Under the pieces are notes generated by a model, which was not told the DNA's origin, did not search any database, and saw nothing but the letters and a program-made list of their open reading frames with translations. A DNA stretch of 64,000 nt from Diphasiastrum complanatum (Eukaryota; Streptophyta; Lycopodiopsida; Lycopodiales; Lycopodiaceae): positions 44,494,368 to 44,558,367 of the forward strand of contig CM055110.1 in assembly GCA_029204225.1 (NCBI GenBank). The letters are read 5' to 3'. The position numbers and the translations under genes are program-made. Positions 47,101 to 62,100 of the stretch are shown piece by piece. Position 1 is the stretch's first letter; the number at the start of each line of letters is the position of its first letter.

Positions 47101-50100
47101 CTCTCTCTTCCCTGATACCTTCAAGCCCCATATGTGACAAAGGAAACTCCACTATTCCAATAAAGAGAAACTTGTGGAGATTTTTCAAAGAATGCCAATC
47201 CCTGGATCACAATTTCTCCTATTGCACTCTTCAATTTGACCTTGCAGGTGAGAGAGATTAAGAAGGCCTCACACGCTATCATTACTGTCTCTGCTATTCT
47301 CCAAAATTTCCATTTCAACATGCATCAAGTTTCCCTCTGTTGATGCTTGCTAGTATCTTCTTTATTGTAAAAATGTATTTTCAAACTTGATCTACGACCT
47401 AGATTTGTCCACAACTTGGATAAGAACGGGTACAGTACCATTCTTAAGGAGCAGCCCGTTCTGTTCATTAGGAACGTATTTTTCTTATTGTACGGTTCCA
47501 CTCCTATTTAGGAATGGAATCGTACCTAAGGTACAGAACTGTTCCTGTTTCGGAACAGTTCCGTATCAGACACAGGAACATGAACCCTCTTTTTATTTTA
47601 CATGCTCAAAAACCTTTTTTAGGAACCCCCAAAACAATGATCTTATCATTCTTCTAAACAGGTTTACTAACACCAAAATCATTTTTCAAATAGTAGGTTT
47701 TTTTTTTTAAAACGGTTCCCAGGAACAATATGGAACGCGTTCCTAGGAACAGTTCTGTACCGTTCCTGGGAACTATGGTGCTAGAGCAACCAAAAAGGAA
47801 GAGAGAGGAATCAGCCAAAAAGCTACTCTTGACGCCCACACTCTTGGGTAGAGAAAGCATCATTCACATTCATGAGATTATCTCTGAGCTAGATGGGACT
47901 CGCTCCACATGCGAACAAGTAGGAGATACTAGATGCTCTTATTTCCTCTGATGCACCCTCTCCTTGCTCACTTCATCAAGCACATAAGGACTTGCATGTC
48001 CCTCCTCCATGCCCTCCTCCTTACATAGGACAGAGGGAGGACTACAAGCATGGAATGATTACAGGAAAATATAGAGAGCATATGGCCCTCTGGTAGGTGG
48101 GCCCATCTCCATACATTCCAAAATCAAAGATATTATTGGGAAAGATACCCAAATTACAACCAAAGCAATGCTTTTCCCTTTCGGGTCAAAAGCTGCCTAG
48201 GAAGATGTTATCTGACTTCTTTCCTTGAAAATCTTCATCATCTAGGCATACTATTGACACGCAAAACTAACATCAGAAAGTTCTTTATCTCTTCTTTCAA
48301 TCAAGCTATAGCATGGTCCAGTTTGTTCAATATTGCTTTATGGTATGTGTCTTAGAAGGTGTTACCCCTTAACCCTTAACAGTGCAGTCAACTACTTGAA
48401 GCCATTTATAAAGTAAACAGTACACTTGTCTACCCTAAACAGTCATTACAATAGACTACTCATCATTTGCAATGAGCTGGAACGAGTAATCGTACACTCG
48501 TCTACCCCGAGCAGTGAGTACACTCGACAATCAATATTCATTATGAGCTGACCAGCTACCTAATTTAAAGAATAGTTTTATATTACATGGTATTTCACAA
48601 TGCATGCATGCATGTGATGATACATCAAAAAAAGGTGAACAACTATATTATCATAGTGCCTTATGAAAGAAAATATAGTTTGGGTTATTACTAATTCCAA
48701 CAAGCACTGAATTGGCATGTCACTTAGATTGAAAAGTCCACTGCATTTTACCACTTCCGAGGTGTTTATATGGAAACCAGGAAACACCATTGCTTGAATT
48801 TTTAAGACATGCTAGAAATAAATAAACTGCATATCAAAGAGGTTCACTTTTTCTTTTGGAAGATATAACCAATCACACAGATCCACTCTTGTTAGGTCTT
48901 CTCCCTATCTCAAGGAAATTGCTGAATTGAAATTATTCAGTCGTCTCAAAGGTAATAGGCCAGAAGCCAAATGACATTCGTAGACTCTAAAAACGTTTAA
49001 ACTATCCCAGGATTGAAATTATCAACCAGAAAAGCTTACCACGCATCTGTGGACATCCGGATTGTCTGAATCCAATTGCAGCTGCATTTTTACAGCCTGA
49101 ACGTAGTGAACAACAGAAGGAACTTTAGGTTCATACCGCAACAGAAAGAGATTTATACCACCATTTAGCTTAACAAAAGATGAAATCCGCAATATACTAC
49201 CTGCACTAATACCCGCAGTTTGTCAACAACTTCGGTCATTGGGTTGGTACCTGAAATGCGAGAAGAATCTTCTGTCTTCGTAGATAAACCTCAAAAGCAA
49301 GCAAGTGCGTTTCAAGTGACTCGTGAGAATGTGCTTGTAACAGCTTAAGGTACTTCACAGCTTCCCCCAAAGGATCCTCCGCCTGGAAAGCAAAAGTGTA
49401 AAAGGGATGCACTTTTACAAAAGCTAAGACATGTTAGAATATCTTTACTAAACCCAATGCAGAGAAAAAATCTGCATTGTGAAGGTATGGTATGGGGCAT
49501 CACGTGAAGTAACTTTTCGCCATCAGGATCATCATCCACAGACTTCGAAGCCTGACCAGCTTTTTTTCCTCCCTTGCTTTGACTCACATTAGTTTCTTCT
49601 TCTTTCGCTTTGTCTTCTGCTTCCTGCAAGAAAAATAATAAGACAAATAAATACTTACAAACACAACACAAATGGACGACAATACCCAGTAGAAAATTGA
49701 ACAGACCTTTCTTGCTCGAGCTTCAGCTTTTCGAAGCTTCTGCCGATATTTCTTGCGCTCTGCAGTGGAAAGCCCAGCAACAGCAGCCTCTTCTTCTTCA
49801 GCAGCTGCCTTTGGAGGAAAGTCGTATATTTGAAGGTAGCATCTGTGTTGCCAATGACATTAACCATCTGAAGTTTATTAGTATGTCAATTTAAAAGTGT
49901 GGAGAAGTAACACCCCCTAGCAAAGGTCTGCATCATTAAAAAGCATAGTTTGTATTAGAAGATTCTTTCCGTGTTCTCTCAGAGGTATGGCATGTACATA
50001 ACTAAGCAAATACAGTAAGCACACAATCGTCACAGTGATGAATTCACATTTAACTGAGAGACAAAAGTAGATTACATATAGTACATAAAATAAGCATTCA

Positions 50101-53100
50101 CTAGATGAGCATAAACGCATCTATTTATCCAGGATATATGCTAAAAAAGAATAATGGAAAGAAGACACGGTGATATAAGAATATAACCTAGTACCTTACT
50201 GATCTTGTGGAATTCCACAACTGCAAAGCCAGGCCTTCAATTGTGACATGTGGTCTATGAAATTGTCACTGTCCAAAGGGTAATATTCTAAAATGTACCA
50301 TTTACATGAAACTAGAAGAATATGGGTGTAACTGCCCCTAATATCTAGCTTATAAGAAACTAAAGCTAATAAATATCTATGGACAACTGTACAGAAACAT
50401 CAAACATAGATTTTATATAAAATTACAAGGAATGTCCATAGTCAAGGCGACCTTCTCTACAACAAAAAGTGTATATCCTCCGAAGCATTTATGGTTTCTT
50501 TTTTTGGTTTGAGCAACAGACATGTTAAATTAAGTGGTGAGGGGGTCAACAATATCATAAAAATTGATGAATGAGCACATGAAAGGAACAATATAATCAA
50601 TGTACTGTAGCAGAAGCCATCATCTTCCATACAAAAAAGCCTTCTAATCCTCTCATTACAATTCAAAAATTCTAAACACAAGTTTTCTAGACAGTATGGT
50701 TTGATGGGCCTGATGGTCGCCTATCAGGTCAGTTCACTGGCCTAAGGGGGGGAAAAAGAAAAACCTAGAAAGCTCTGTAAAAAAGTAAGATTTCCACCGA
50801 GTTCCAAAAAACAATGAAACAGGTTTCGTTGCTACTATGCTCCAAAGCATCTCTGTTACCAAAGCCCCAAATCTAAGTGATTTTATTTTATTTTCAGACA
50901 CCACCCATGTGTGGGCGAGGTTTGAACTTGGGTGGTCAATCCCACAAAGAACCCTCTACCACCGCACCACACGGGTGGATCCCGATTCTAGGTATTCGCA
51001 GAAGTGACTCATTAATGCTTCTAACAAGTTTTTGAAGCAGTTCTTTTGTTTACCAGATAACACTTTCTATAAGAGGATCAAAATAGTAACAGGATAAGAA
51101 AAGTGACACCAACAGGGAAGCATGAGGCTGTTAGATAACAACTCTGACTGAAAATACGAACAGCTTTCTTGTAAGAGTGTTACAAACATGTACTACAATA
51201 TTCGTTAGTCCAGATCCAGTCCCGTGAATTTTGCTTAAAGAGTATTACACTCACATTCTTATCTACTTCACATTTTCCCACAAAAACAGTGAAACCATAA
51301 CTCTAAAATATGCTAGACTTTCCTGAATAAAAACACTCAAACATTAAAAGCACCAATGAGATAGGGACACTTACAGCAAGCTCCTGAAACAACGTATGCG
51401 GAATATCTTACCTAATAGCAGAAGCAGCTGCTCGGTGGAAAAATCGGTGTGAATGAAGGTGATCCTGAAACCTTAGCATACGAACGTATGCACGAAGTGT
51501 CATCTTGCGTAAACAGTATGTGTGGAAATCAAATTGGTCTTCTACCATGTCATTATAGTGCTTCTCCACTGCTAAATACTTTTTCAATGCTTTCCCAAGT
51601 GCCCCCTGCCGAAAGTGACTGTCTCCAGAAGCCAGCTCATACCTGCCTCGAAACTCCTCACATAAAAACTCAAGCATGCAGAAAAAACTGCTAATTTGAC
51701 ATTTAAGTAAAGTAATCGAGATACCAAATACCAGACTTTTCTGTAAAAGAAGCCTAGGTTAAATCCTTAATTGAAATCTTCGCCAATGTAATCAACTACA
51801 GAATTATTTCGGGTTCTCATCAACCAGGTACCAAATATTTCTGGAATGGCCCTACCTCGAGTAGGATTTTGGTAATTGGAATTGATAAGAAAAAGGTGCT
51901 GACTCAACCAGGGGCAAAATATTTCTAAAGTGGCTCAGCCCCTACATCAAGGAGCATATTTTTTATTGCAATCAATACAGACATAACTTCACATCAAGTA
52001 TCTTTCTACAACAGGATGACTACTTTCCAGCTGCTACCCATCATTATGGTTCTTGAACTGCCTTCGACTGAGAAGGGCCTCGTATGGAAAGCAGTAAACC
52101 CACAAATATAAATTCAGATCCTTTCAGCGTTGGTCACAATTCATGGGAAAGAACACTCAGAGAGGCAGGTGCAGGTAACAGCACATCCAATAAGCTTCTT
52201 CAGTAAATCTTAATGAGTATCTTGTATCAGACGATCGCATTTCCTTCTACTTTCCAGCAAGACAACCTTCTGACTGTTTATCATCAGTAGCTGTAAGTCA
52301 TGACTACTTGTGTGAAATATGGCTCTTGCATTAGCTTGATCGAGAAAAGGCTGGTTTGAAACCTAATAAACAAGCAAAGCATGCATTTTTTAAGACCATT
52401 TCAGGTAAGTTTGTAATGTGTGGCAATGTTTCCACAGTAATCCTGTACACCCATACAATTTGAATGCTGCCCGTACGATTGTTTGAAATATGCCAAAAAG
52501 CACCATACTTTGTGTCAAAAAATTAGATTTGGTATACACAATATAAAACACACAAGGCACAAGGGTAGAAACATGAAACATACAGCAGCCAGTGTCCAGC
52601 CCCTCCTCAAAAATTGTCGACAATATGCATGAACACCTTACTACTTGATTTTCAAAACACCAATGTGGGACTCATTTGTTCCATGCAGGTCACAGATTTG
52701 AACCTCCAGATTCCCAATCTCATAATCATGCAACTGCGCTTACTCATTTGAAGTTTTTTTAGGTACATTGTATCGTTACAAGCCGTACGGTACTACAGTT
52801 GCACATGGATGGACATACGGCCGTGAGTAAATCGAACATCAATACGTCTGTACACATACGGATGAGAAACTAGTGCATGGGTAAGAAATATAAGTTCTAG
52901 GGCACATTAAGGGGAGGGGGCCTACTCTTGCAAATGGGCATGACGACATAGGGGGGAGGCCTGCTAGATGGTCCTGCCTCGAGACTAGAGGGCTAATGTC
53001 CAAGCTGCTGCAGGCTAATGCCAAAGTTCCTGTCTTCAGGGCGCTTGAGGCCAAAAAGATGGATCTTCAACCTCATGACCGTGCTGAAAAATGCTCTCTC

Positions 53101-56100
53101 ACAATATGGACTCTAATATCTACATACCTACGAACTAACATATCTGGGTTCAGCTATTGGGGACAGGACAAGCAACATTGCTGCTTGAATGGCACAGGAA
53201 AAGAGAGTCTGGATATACCTGCAACCAAATCCCTTCCTGTGTAGGATGATACAAATTAGCAAAAGGGCCTCAGGCGCAAAAATGCAGCTCCTAGACCTTG
53301 AAAGCATGGTGCATTGGGTTCGTGATATTTGATTGGGCTGGGTTTTCACATCTAGATTTCAATGTTGTCAAATATCGCACCTGGCAAGCTATCAGTTCCA
53401 CATCAAATCATGCTAGCTGAGTTTGTTATTCCTCCTCTAGAGGTGGAAGCCAACTTCGGGTTGATCATTTATATTTAGAGAGCCATGGCATCTTGTAAAA
53501 TAGCTGCAGCAAGGACAAGCATTCATGGTTGGCACTTACATCATCCAGAGGGCTCCATGAGTAAGGACATCATTTCTCTTGGTCCTCTCAAGCTTCAAGT
53601 CTACTGATTCCATTAGCATTTGACTCCTAACATCTACCAGCAGGTATCCACTCCTATAGCCTGCTGACTTACTTCCTTTTAAATAGGAGTCACAAGATAA
53701 CCTTAGAACTCCAAAAAATAGAACCCCCCTACAAAGAGCTCAAGACATCAAACTCAACATGTACTAAATAATAAGCATCTTGGAAGGTTCTACAGAGCTA
53801 AACAGTTATCCGTATTTGCCAACTCTTACAAGACATTCAATCACGTCCTTACAATCATGTGGCCTAACTTTTAGCTGAAAATAGAGGCCTAGAAACAATA
53901 TAAATGGGAGGAAAAACAGTGCAAGTCTCAATAATAGTCAAGCATGGACTGTTGTGTATCCATAATAGAGAGTGCTAGAAGTTTAATGTCTACTTGATGC
54001 TATGTGGTTTGCCATTTCTTACCCTCCGTGACAAAATTCATGTGACCCTGTGCTCTATTTCAAGTATTGAAAATGTGTACAATGTACTCCCACGTTATGC
54101 AATGACCATTTACCATTAAGTGCCTGAGTGGGTAGGGCCAGAGATCAATGGAGGGGGGCTCACTCAGCCCACCCTAGGTCGTGGACCTTAACATGGACCT
54201 ATCTAACATACATAAGGTGTGGGTCAGGCTATAAATACACCTCAAGGTAGCCTAGCGACAATTGACCTATGGTGCCATAAGGTGAGGTGCAAGGAGCATC
54301 AACCTAGTTGTGAAGTAATACAGCTGGGTAAATCCTGTTATACTCACAAATTTTTAACAATAAAAATATCTTTGATAATAGATCCTCTATCTGCATCTTG
54401 TTTGACATGTTCATTGTCCATCATTCAAGTATTGTGGCACAAAACTCTAAGAACGATTTTGCATGCATATACACAGTTTCCTAGACTCTCTTCATCCCAC
54501 AGAAGGGTAAAGGATATCTTCTGTCCTTATTCCTGATCCAAGCACTGTTGTATTTTTTGTCTCTTCTCCTTTTAGCTGCATACCCCTAGCATGTAGGCAA
54601 CTGGTCCTATTGCAAAGGGAGGGCCTAGTCTCCATGATCAAGGACAGACGGATTACTTTCCTTCTTGCAGTAGTTCAATTTATGGGATACCAAAAAAGAA
54701 AAAAGTAGCACCTACTTCCAATGCAAGACAGACTTTCGCATGCAGCCCATGCTCAAGTGATGAGCCAGAGTTACAATTTGCCACATCCTTTAGCAAGGTG
54801 CACTAATCAAGGTTTATGGGACCCAACCATTTTAGCCTAGTACCACATTTAGGATCTTAAGCATTAGCCGTGCATCCTGGATTGGTATCACCAAACCTGG
54901 CTTATAGAGATAACCAAATTCAGATATTACAATGTCACTTTTTTACAATTTCTATGTCCTTTTTTACTTGCCCCATGTCCAGCAGGACTTGTTGGACGTT
55001 CAAATATCTTCTACAAATCATTGTTCATTGCCCAACACGTATTACGTTGGAATACAGCAGTATTGAAGTGGCAATTTCTTGTTTTGTCAGAGAAGGGAAT
55101 AAAAGGTCTCTCAATTTTAGGCCCATTCCTTTTTGGGCTGAACACCCTTAGTGCATGTCTGAAAGCGAAAGATCAATCAATACTTTGAGTTAGCAAACAA
55201 ATACAACATTACTGCAAAGGATATAGTTTCTGGGTCAATCACAGTCATGAGAACTAAAAAATACTCACCATATGCACTGCATATCATACAGGTTATTGTG
55301 CTGATCGCCCTCCTTTGTGAATAGAAGAGCAGTTTTCTCAGCAAGTTCTACCTGTTAGCAAGAAGTGATTGTAATCTCAAGCATACATTTACACAACATA
55401 AGGCCCTTGTATGGTACACAGTCATATTAAAATGTGAATGTCTGGGGGAAATATTTCTTTGATATAATTAACCTACGAGAAGCTGGCTCTCAAGCAACTG
55501 CAACTAACACTCTGTTCCAAGTTTAACCTATTTCCAAAATTTTGGCCAGAATAATCGATTACATGCAAATTTGTTTCATGGCAACCATCGAAACATGCGA
55601 CAGGAATGGTATTCAAATCAATGTGCCTCAGTAATGGTGCAGATCCTAACTCCAATAACACAGAGCAATAATGGCAGACAATATACTCAAACAAACAATA
55701 AATTGATGAAAGGGATTGCGTGACGTCATATCATTCTGTATACCAAAATTTAGGAATCAAAAGATGTTATCAACCAACCTGATCAGCTTGAAGCATCCGC
55801 TTGACACAGTCACTATTTAAATAACGGTCCGAAAGGTCCATTGAACGAGCTTCATCTGCCAATGATGAAGCTACCAATGCATCTCCTGCATGTTTCATTA
55901 TTCTTCCCTGCATTGGACACAAGTTCCAGAAAAAGAAGTTTCAACAAAAAACACCATAAATGTACATATCCAGAGTACGGAAAAAAAATATCAGAGTACT
56001 GTCATGCATAATGAGATCTTGACTGAGACAATACCATTTGTCATGGTGATAAATTATAATAAACCAAAAACCACTCTAAAGACATACAGTTCACTGGATG

Positions 56101-59100
56101 TCAAAACAGAGATTAGAAAAACTAGTCCACTTACAAGCATCAACCAAAAGCTGACCACCTAAGCATGTAGCAGAAATAAAATCTAAGATCCAGTAAGATC
56201 ATGATCAGATGCTGGCTGGTCCATCCTAAAAATTTCAAATATCAGAGCTGATTTGGAGCCCAATGGATAATGCCATGCTATTTAGCTTAATCAGTTCTCA
56301 ATGACTGCTGAGCTCCACATAATAGCCAAAAAAGTGGGAAAGTTTATTACATAAGATGGGACAATAGTAAAAGGTTTACAAGCACACAATTAATTTCACT
56401 AAACCAAGTGTAACAGCATGTTAAAGAAAATCAGATTGGATGATGATAATATGAAAGCCAACAATCTGATAGCACAAAAGGCTACCTTGATAAGATATAG
56501 ATCAATTGCAGTTGGTGTATGACGAATTGCTTCATTAATTTTTTCCAAGGCGATATCAAACTGTCGCCTTTGGTCAAAATGCTGCAAAAATAAACGCTAA
56601 TTAGCACTAAATTAAAATCCTGGCTCTCAATAATCAGCACGTTGAATCTTTATGAGATGTTATGAGCTGCACACACCTGTGCAAGCAAGAACAGAACCCA
56701 CAAGATGGTAGATGGAGATTCCTGTTCCAAGCTGCACATGAAATGTACATGATGAATATCAAGTGAGACATGCAAGCATGCATGTGCAATTATTGCTTCA
56801 AGGATCATGACCAAACCACATAAAAAATATTAGTGCATCATCCTATAATTAAGGTGCTAGAAAAGCTTCAAAAATCCGCACCTAAGGTAGCGGATGGTGC
56901 GTCCGAACGTGCGTCCGCGTCCGGGCGCGGACGCGCCAGGGGTGCGTCCGGGGGTCCGGAAGCGTCCGCTTTTTTTTTTTCAAATTTTAGTCTTATTTAG
57001 TCTAAAATAAATAAATAAAAAATAAAAAAAGTAAGGGACGCGTCCGACCCCGCGTCCCGGGGTCGGACGCGTCCGGGTCCGGCCGCCGGACGCGGACGCG
57101 GATTGCCCGCGTCCGGCCCGGACGCGCATCCTTGATCCGCACAAACAAAGGCTTTCTATGTATTCTAGGCCGTGATATTTAAAACCAAGGTTGTCTACCA
57201 CTAACTTCTAGGCAGTATTTTTTTAAGCCACCCAAGCAAACACAAAAAGTTTTCAGTACACCAACAGCAACGATAGATCTGAAATTTTTATCAAAAGGTG
57301 CCCAACATGGAATAACATCTCAATTTCGAAGTTGCCCCCCAAAATTCTATAATAAACAAGCAGTAAAAATGCTAAAGTTTGCTCCTGTTAGGTCTTGAAT
57401 AATAACTAATGGACAATCAGACCTTAACCACTTCCTGTGATGCAGACTTCATTACTTCATAAGAGTCTACGCTTGCAAATAGTTAAAAAGAGCATTTAAG
57501 GTTGCCATGTTCACTATCATCAATTCAAGAAAAGGCCCAGTTCACAGAGAGTTATTTCACTGATGAAAACTCAAAAGAAACTCGGATTCCACAGAGACAA
57601 ATTTGACAGACTTATGGCATTCATCAAACGAAATAGTCAATGTGTCTTGAACATGCTCCAATGGCCCTTGTAGATGAAGCTAAAAAACTGCTCCACACAC
57701 ATTACTTTTGCATGAAAGCAACACCTGGAAGGAAAGGTCCCTGTGCTCCGTAGTGAAAATTCAATCTGTGTCAAGAGCTCATCGATAATGTCGGCCTGAA
57801 TCAAGGCAAACATGGAGAAATATTATACACGTTGACCTACATAATTGCCAGCTCTTCAACAAAGATTAAGACTTGATATTGCCAGTCTCAACTAAGGTAC
57901 CTTGCCTGGATGCTTGTATAGTGGACGGAGATCAGTAAACAGTGATGGCACACCCTGAACAAAATGAGAAGCAAATACAACATAAAGATTAAAAGCCTTT
58001 TACATAAATTTTGCATAAGCAAGTATCTCTTCTTCCTGATTGCTGTCACCTTTATCTTATTCTCATATTCTACCTTCAATCCAATTTTACATGATAACAT
58101 GAAACTAAATACGTAAACCTCAATCATACCTTTCTAAGAAAAGGTCTGACATAAACATCCACTGCAAATTTAAATGCGCCCTCCTCCAAAAAATCCAAAG
58201 GAATTCGCTGAAGACAACAAAACAGATTTCCAGAAAAACCAACAAACATCATTTAACTCATACTCTCAGACAAAGCAATTGGTCAGAAAAGTAACATCTT
58301 GGCTGACCTGGGCCAGATATTTAAAATTGTCTAAAAACTTGAAGCTGGAAGAAAGATACAATGGCCCACTAAGTAGGTTGAAATATCACTGCCATGTTTC
58401 CTAAAATGAGGAAACTTTCCAGTATCTACCTTTACTGCAGATGATTGTGGATACAGTTCTGCCAACTCCTTGTAAAGTTCTACAAGCCTCTCCACCCTGC
58501 CATCCTCAGACTGTGTCCCTGCTTGCCGTAATGACAACCCTAGTGACTTCTGCAACCCTTCATAGTAGCTGCAGAACTTATCCCTAGTTAGATCAAGGTA
58601 AATGAAAAGATTAAAAAAAGGAATGAAAAAATAGAGTTGTGTGACTTTTACCGGGAACAGTAAAAAACAACCCATTTAAATAGAAATAAGCTCACCCCAG
58701 ATAGGCCCAGAAGCTCGAAATGAATCATAAGCAGAAAAAGTATGAAACCACTGAAGATTTTATTTGATTTTCGGGCAATAGATCGTACTTGCAGCTATCA
58801 CAAGTTAGTGGTAGCAACAGCATTAAATTTCCTAAAAACAGGAAAATAGATGAGACTGCATCATGAAAGGCCCTTCAGCTCTACAGTATTTTTTGAGTCC
58901 TTGGATTTTTATTTCTTGCAGGAACTCTTGGATCTGAAAGTAGCCTTTTTTAATGAAACATTTCAGACTAACTTCACAATATTGACATAACCGCCAAATA
59001 GACTTGAACAAAATCAGATGCACTGCCAAAGTTAAACAACCATGACAAATAAAATGTTAAGGAGATGAGCAATTCACTTGCCCATAATTTTCAGGATTTA

Positions 59101-62100
59101 TGTTCAATAGATCCTTGTACAATTCTTTTGCCTCCTCGAGACGGTTAAGTTGTAGCAAAAGTTCAGCCTGTTGCTCCTTCAGACCCAACTTATCAACCTA
59201 CAACAGTGACAACAATAGGTCTATAAATATCGCACTTTTATATACTACCAACAGCTTTCTTCTAATATGTGCACAGTTCATTATAGATTCTCAAAATACA
59301 ACATAATAAGACGCCATACATACATCAGGCCCTTAGGGCACCCTTTAGAAAGGATGCCAGGAATTTCCCAACGGTGATCAAATCTACATAACTGGCAATT
59401 TATTGGAGCCCAAGAACTCAAGTACAGTCTTCAGTCAAACATAGCTAATTTACTTCAAAGGGTAATTGCAATTTGCATCACATTCCTAAATGCTGCTTGC
59501 CAGAACATACACTGATCGCATATTAAAGAATGTGCCAGGGTTCCAGAAAACTGGGTGAAATGCCTGCTTAACTTGTTTATGAGTTATTTTAAGACAAGTA
59601 TGTACTATGTATACTATATAGTAAATTAGTAATAAAATAAAAATGCTTTCAGGATAAACTCTATATTGGTGATTGCACATATATGTAGAAACTAGATAAA
59701 TTCCTGACATTATAATGCCTTTTTATGTTGATAAAATCTAAAATCATAAACATTGGCCATAACTATATTACCTTACACTTCTAATCCCAATATATGCCTA
59801 CGAATTCTGAAGCCACAAATTATCTAACTGGCCCAGTGCCCTAGATTATCGGCTAAAGTACAAAACATTGTAAATGACAACCTTAAAACGTCAAGGCATG
59901 TATATCGATTCGAAACCATGAATCTAAAAGTGGTCTATACATGTTCATCGGTAACCCAAAATAATATCAAGCTCATTGATAGGCAACAAAACATGTAGTA
60001 CAACCTATATATGGTTTCAACCCTGGACTGTTTCATACTTTTGATTTGGCTTGTACATTCCACACAAAATCAAAATCCTCTTAGATATTTTTACAAAGAC
60101 ATAACTAACAAACAGCAGCTTATTCAGAACACTAGAGGACCTTCTGTTCAGAACAGCGTTCAAAGCAAGGTTGTTCCAAATGCCTAGGAACAAATGTATC
60201 ATGCAATTGTTTGTACTATATAAAGCACACAAGGTACCTGAATGCATTTATGATGTAAGTGCAATCCATAAATATCAGTCACCGAGAAAAAAATTGCCCT
60301 CAAGTTTCATTTCATACTTACAGAATGAAAGTTGTTACCTACAGAACATTCACAAAAATGAATTATTTTTTGAAATTTAAGAACGTGAAAGGTTAAATAA
60401 AAACAACATTCCACACAATACTGTGTTTGAAACAACCCCATCCCATACACTACAAAACTATCATGCAATCACATGCCAAACTCCATGCACGATATACATG
60501 TGAAACCTATGTTTTACAAAATATCTGTTGGGCTTCATAGTTTATAACATATAGCACTTTAGTGCTAACATTTTCTTAACAAGTGCATACCCGTGTATTT
60601 TCCAGTAAAAACACATCCATAACCTTAAACTTGACATTTATCATGTGTTTATTTCTTCTAGAAGCCGTAGTAATTTATTATCCCTAAATTTTGATACATA
60701 GCAACCTAACTGTATACACATATACGCCTATATGACATTTGAATGGACATAATCACTAATGCATGAACCCTGTGTCATATGCTCAGAACCTCATTCCGAC
60801 CAAAACGCGTCAGAACGCACTATACGTTCCAGAACATACTGGTCAGAATGAGTTTCAAATTTTAATAAAACTAGCTAAGAGTTTCAAAAAAAAAAATTGA
60901 TGTTTTCTTTGTCTGAAAATTGCCTTTGTGTTGATCTATCGATGTGTTAGGTCTGCATTCCAAATCTTCTAAAATATATCAAAACTACCCAACTGCAGAG
61001 CTAGGTTGATGTACATTTGAGGCAGAAACGATCAGCAATTAAATAAAAAATTACCCTCATTCAGCAATCGTTTTTTCCTACTACGATTGTCGATACCAGC
61101 TAGAAATGATCAGCCATTAAAATATATGTTCTAAAAGTATATGTACCATAGATGCACAGCGTTTCTGAAACGCATTCCAGAAACGCGGTTCAGAAACGTG
61201 TTTCTGAAATTTTCAAAAAAAATTCCAGAAACGTTTTTTTTAAAAAAAACATTGGTTTTTTTTTGGGCAATATGGGTTGATGAAAGCTCTGATTAAGAGC
61301 ATCATTACTGTGTAGTTTGCCGACTGTTTCGGGTGCAGGATGGTCCAGTTCAGGTGCATTAATCCATGTTGGGTTCTGTCAAGGATAAAAATTCAATTCT
61401 AACCTCTAGCCTGTTCATTACGATCACAGATGGTCCCAATAAGTGTGTTTTCGCTCAAGGAGTTGGAAGACCAAATCATGAAGAGGCCTTACCGTCGGGG
61501 CCAGGGTCTACCGGCAGCCCCCGGACCCTGCCGTTGGGGTACGTTGCCCCCCAAACCCCCTGAACAGTTATTGAAAACCAGAGCAAATAACAACCAAATA
61601 GCTATTGAAAATAACATCTGTTTGTGCCCCCATCTACTGCACTTCCAAGGGTAAAACGCTGGTTTGACCATTGATCCCCTAAAAAACTTTCAGCCATAAG
61701 CTATTTTTCCCAACAACAAAAAAAAATTGGTACGATTCTGGTCTGAGTTTCCAAAACACATCTCCTCGGAAACACGTTTCTGTGCATCTATTACGTACTA
61801 AGAATATTCTTTTCAAGGTTCGTTTTGGAACGGCACGTTTTAGAACGCGTTACATTTTGGAACGGCCAACTATGGTCATGTATCACCACATACAGTAAAC
61901 ACTAGTCTTTACAACAAGTGGAGCTCCCAATAGCAAAAACAGGTTCCGGAATGGTGTTCTGATGCAACTAACAATTTCAACTTAATAGCCAGATAGCATG
62001 TATAAGGACGATCTCATCCAGCGCTTGATATAGAAATATCCAAAGGATTAAACTGCAAGAAGTAAAGTACATGGAAAAAGACAAGCAATATACATTACTC

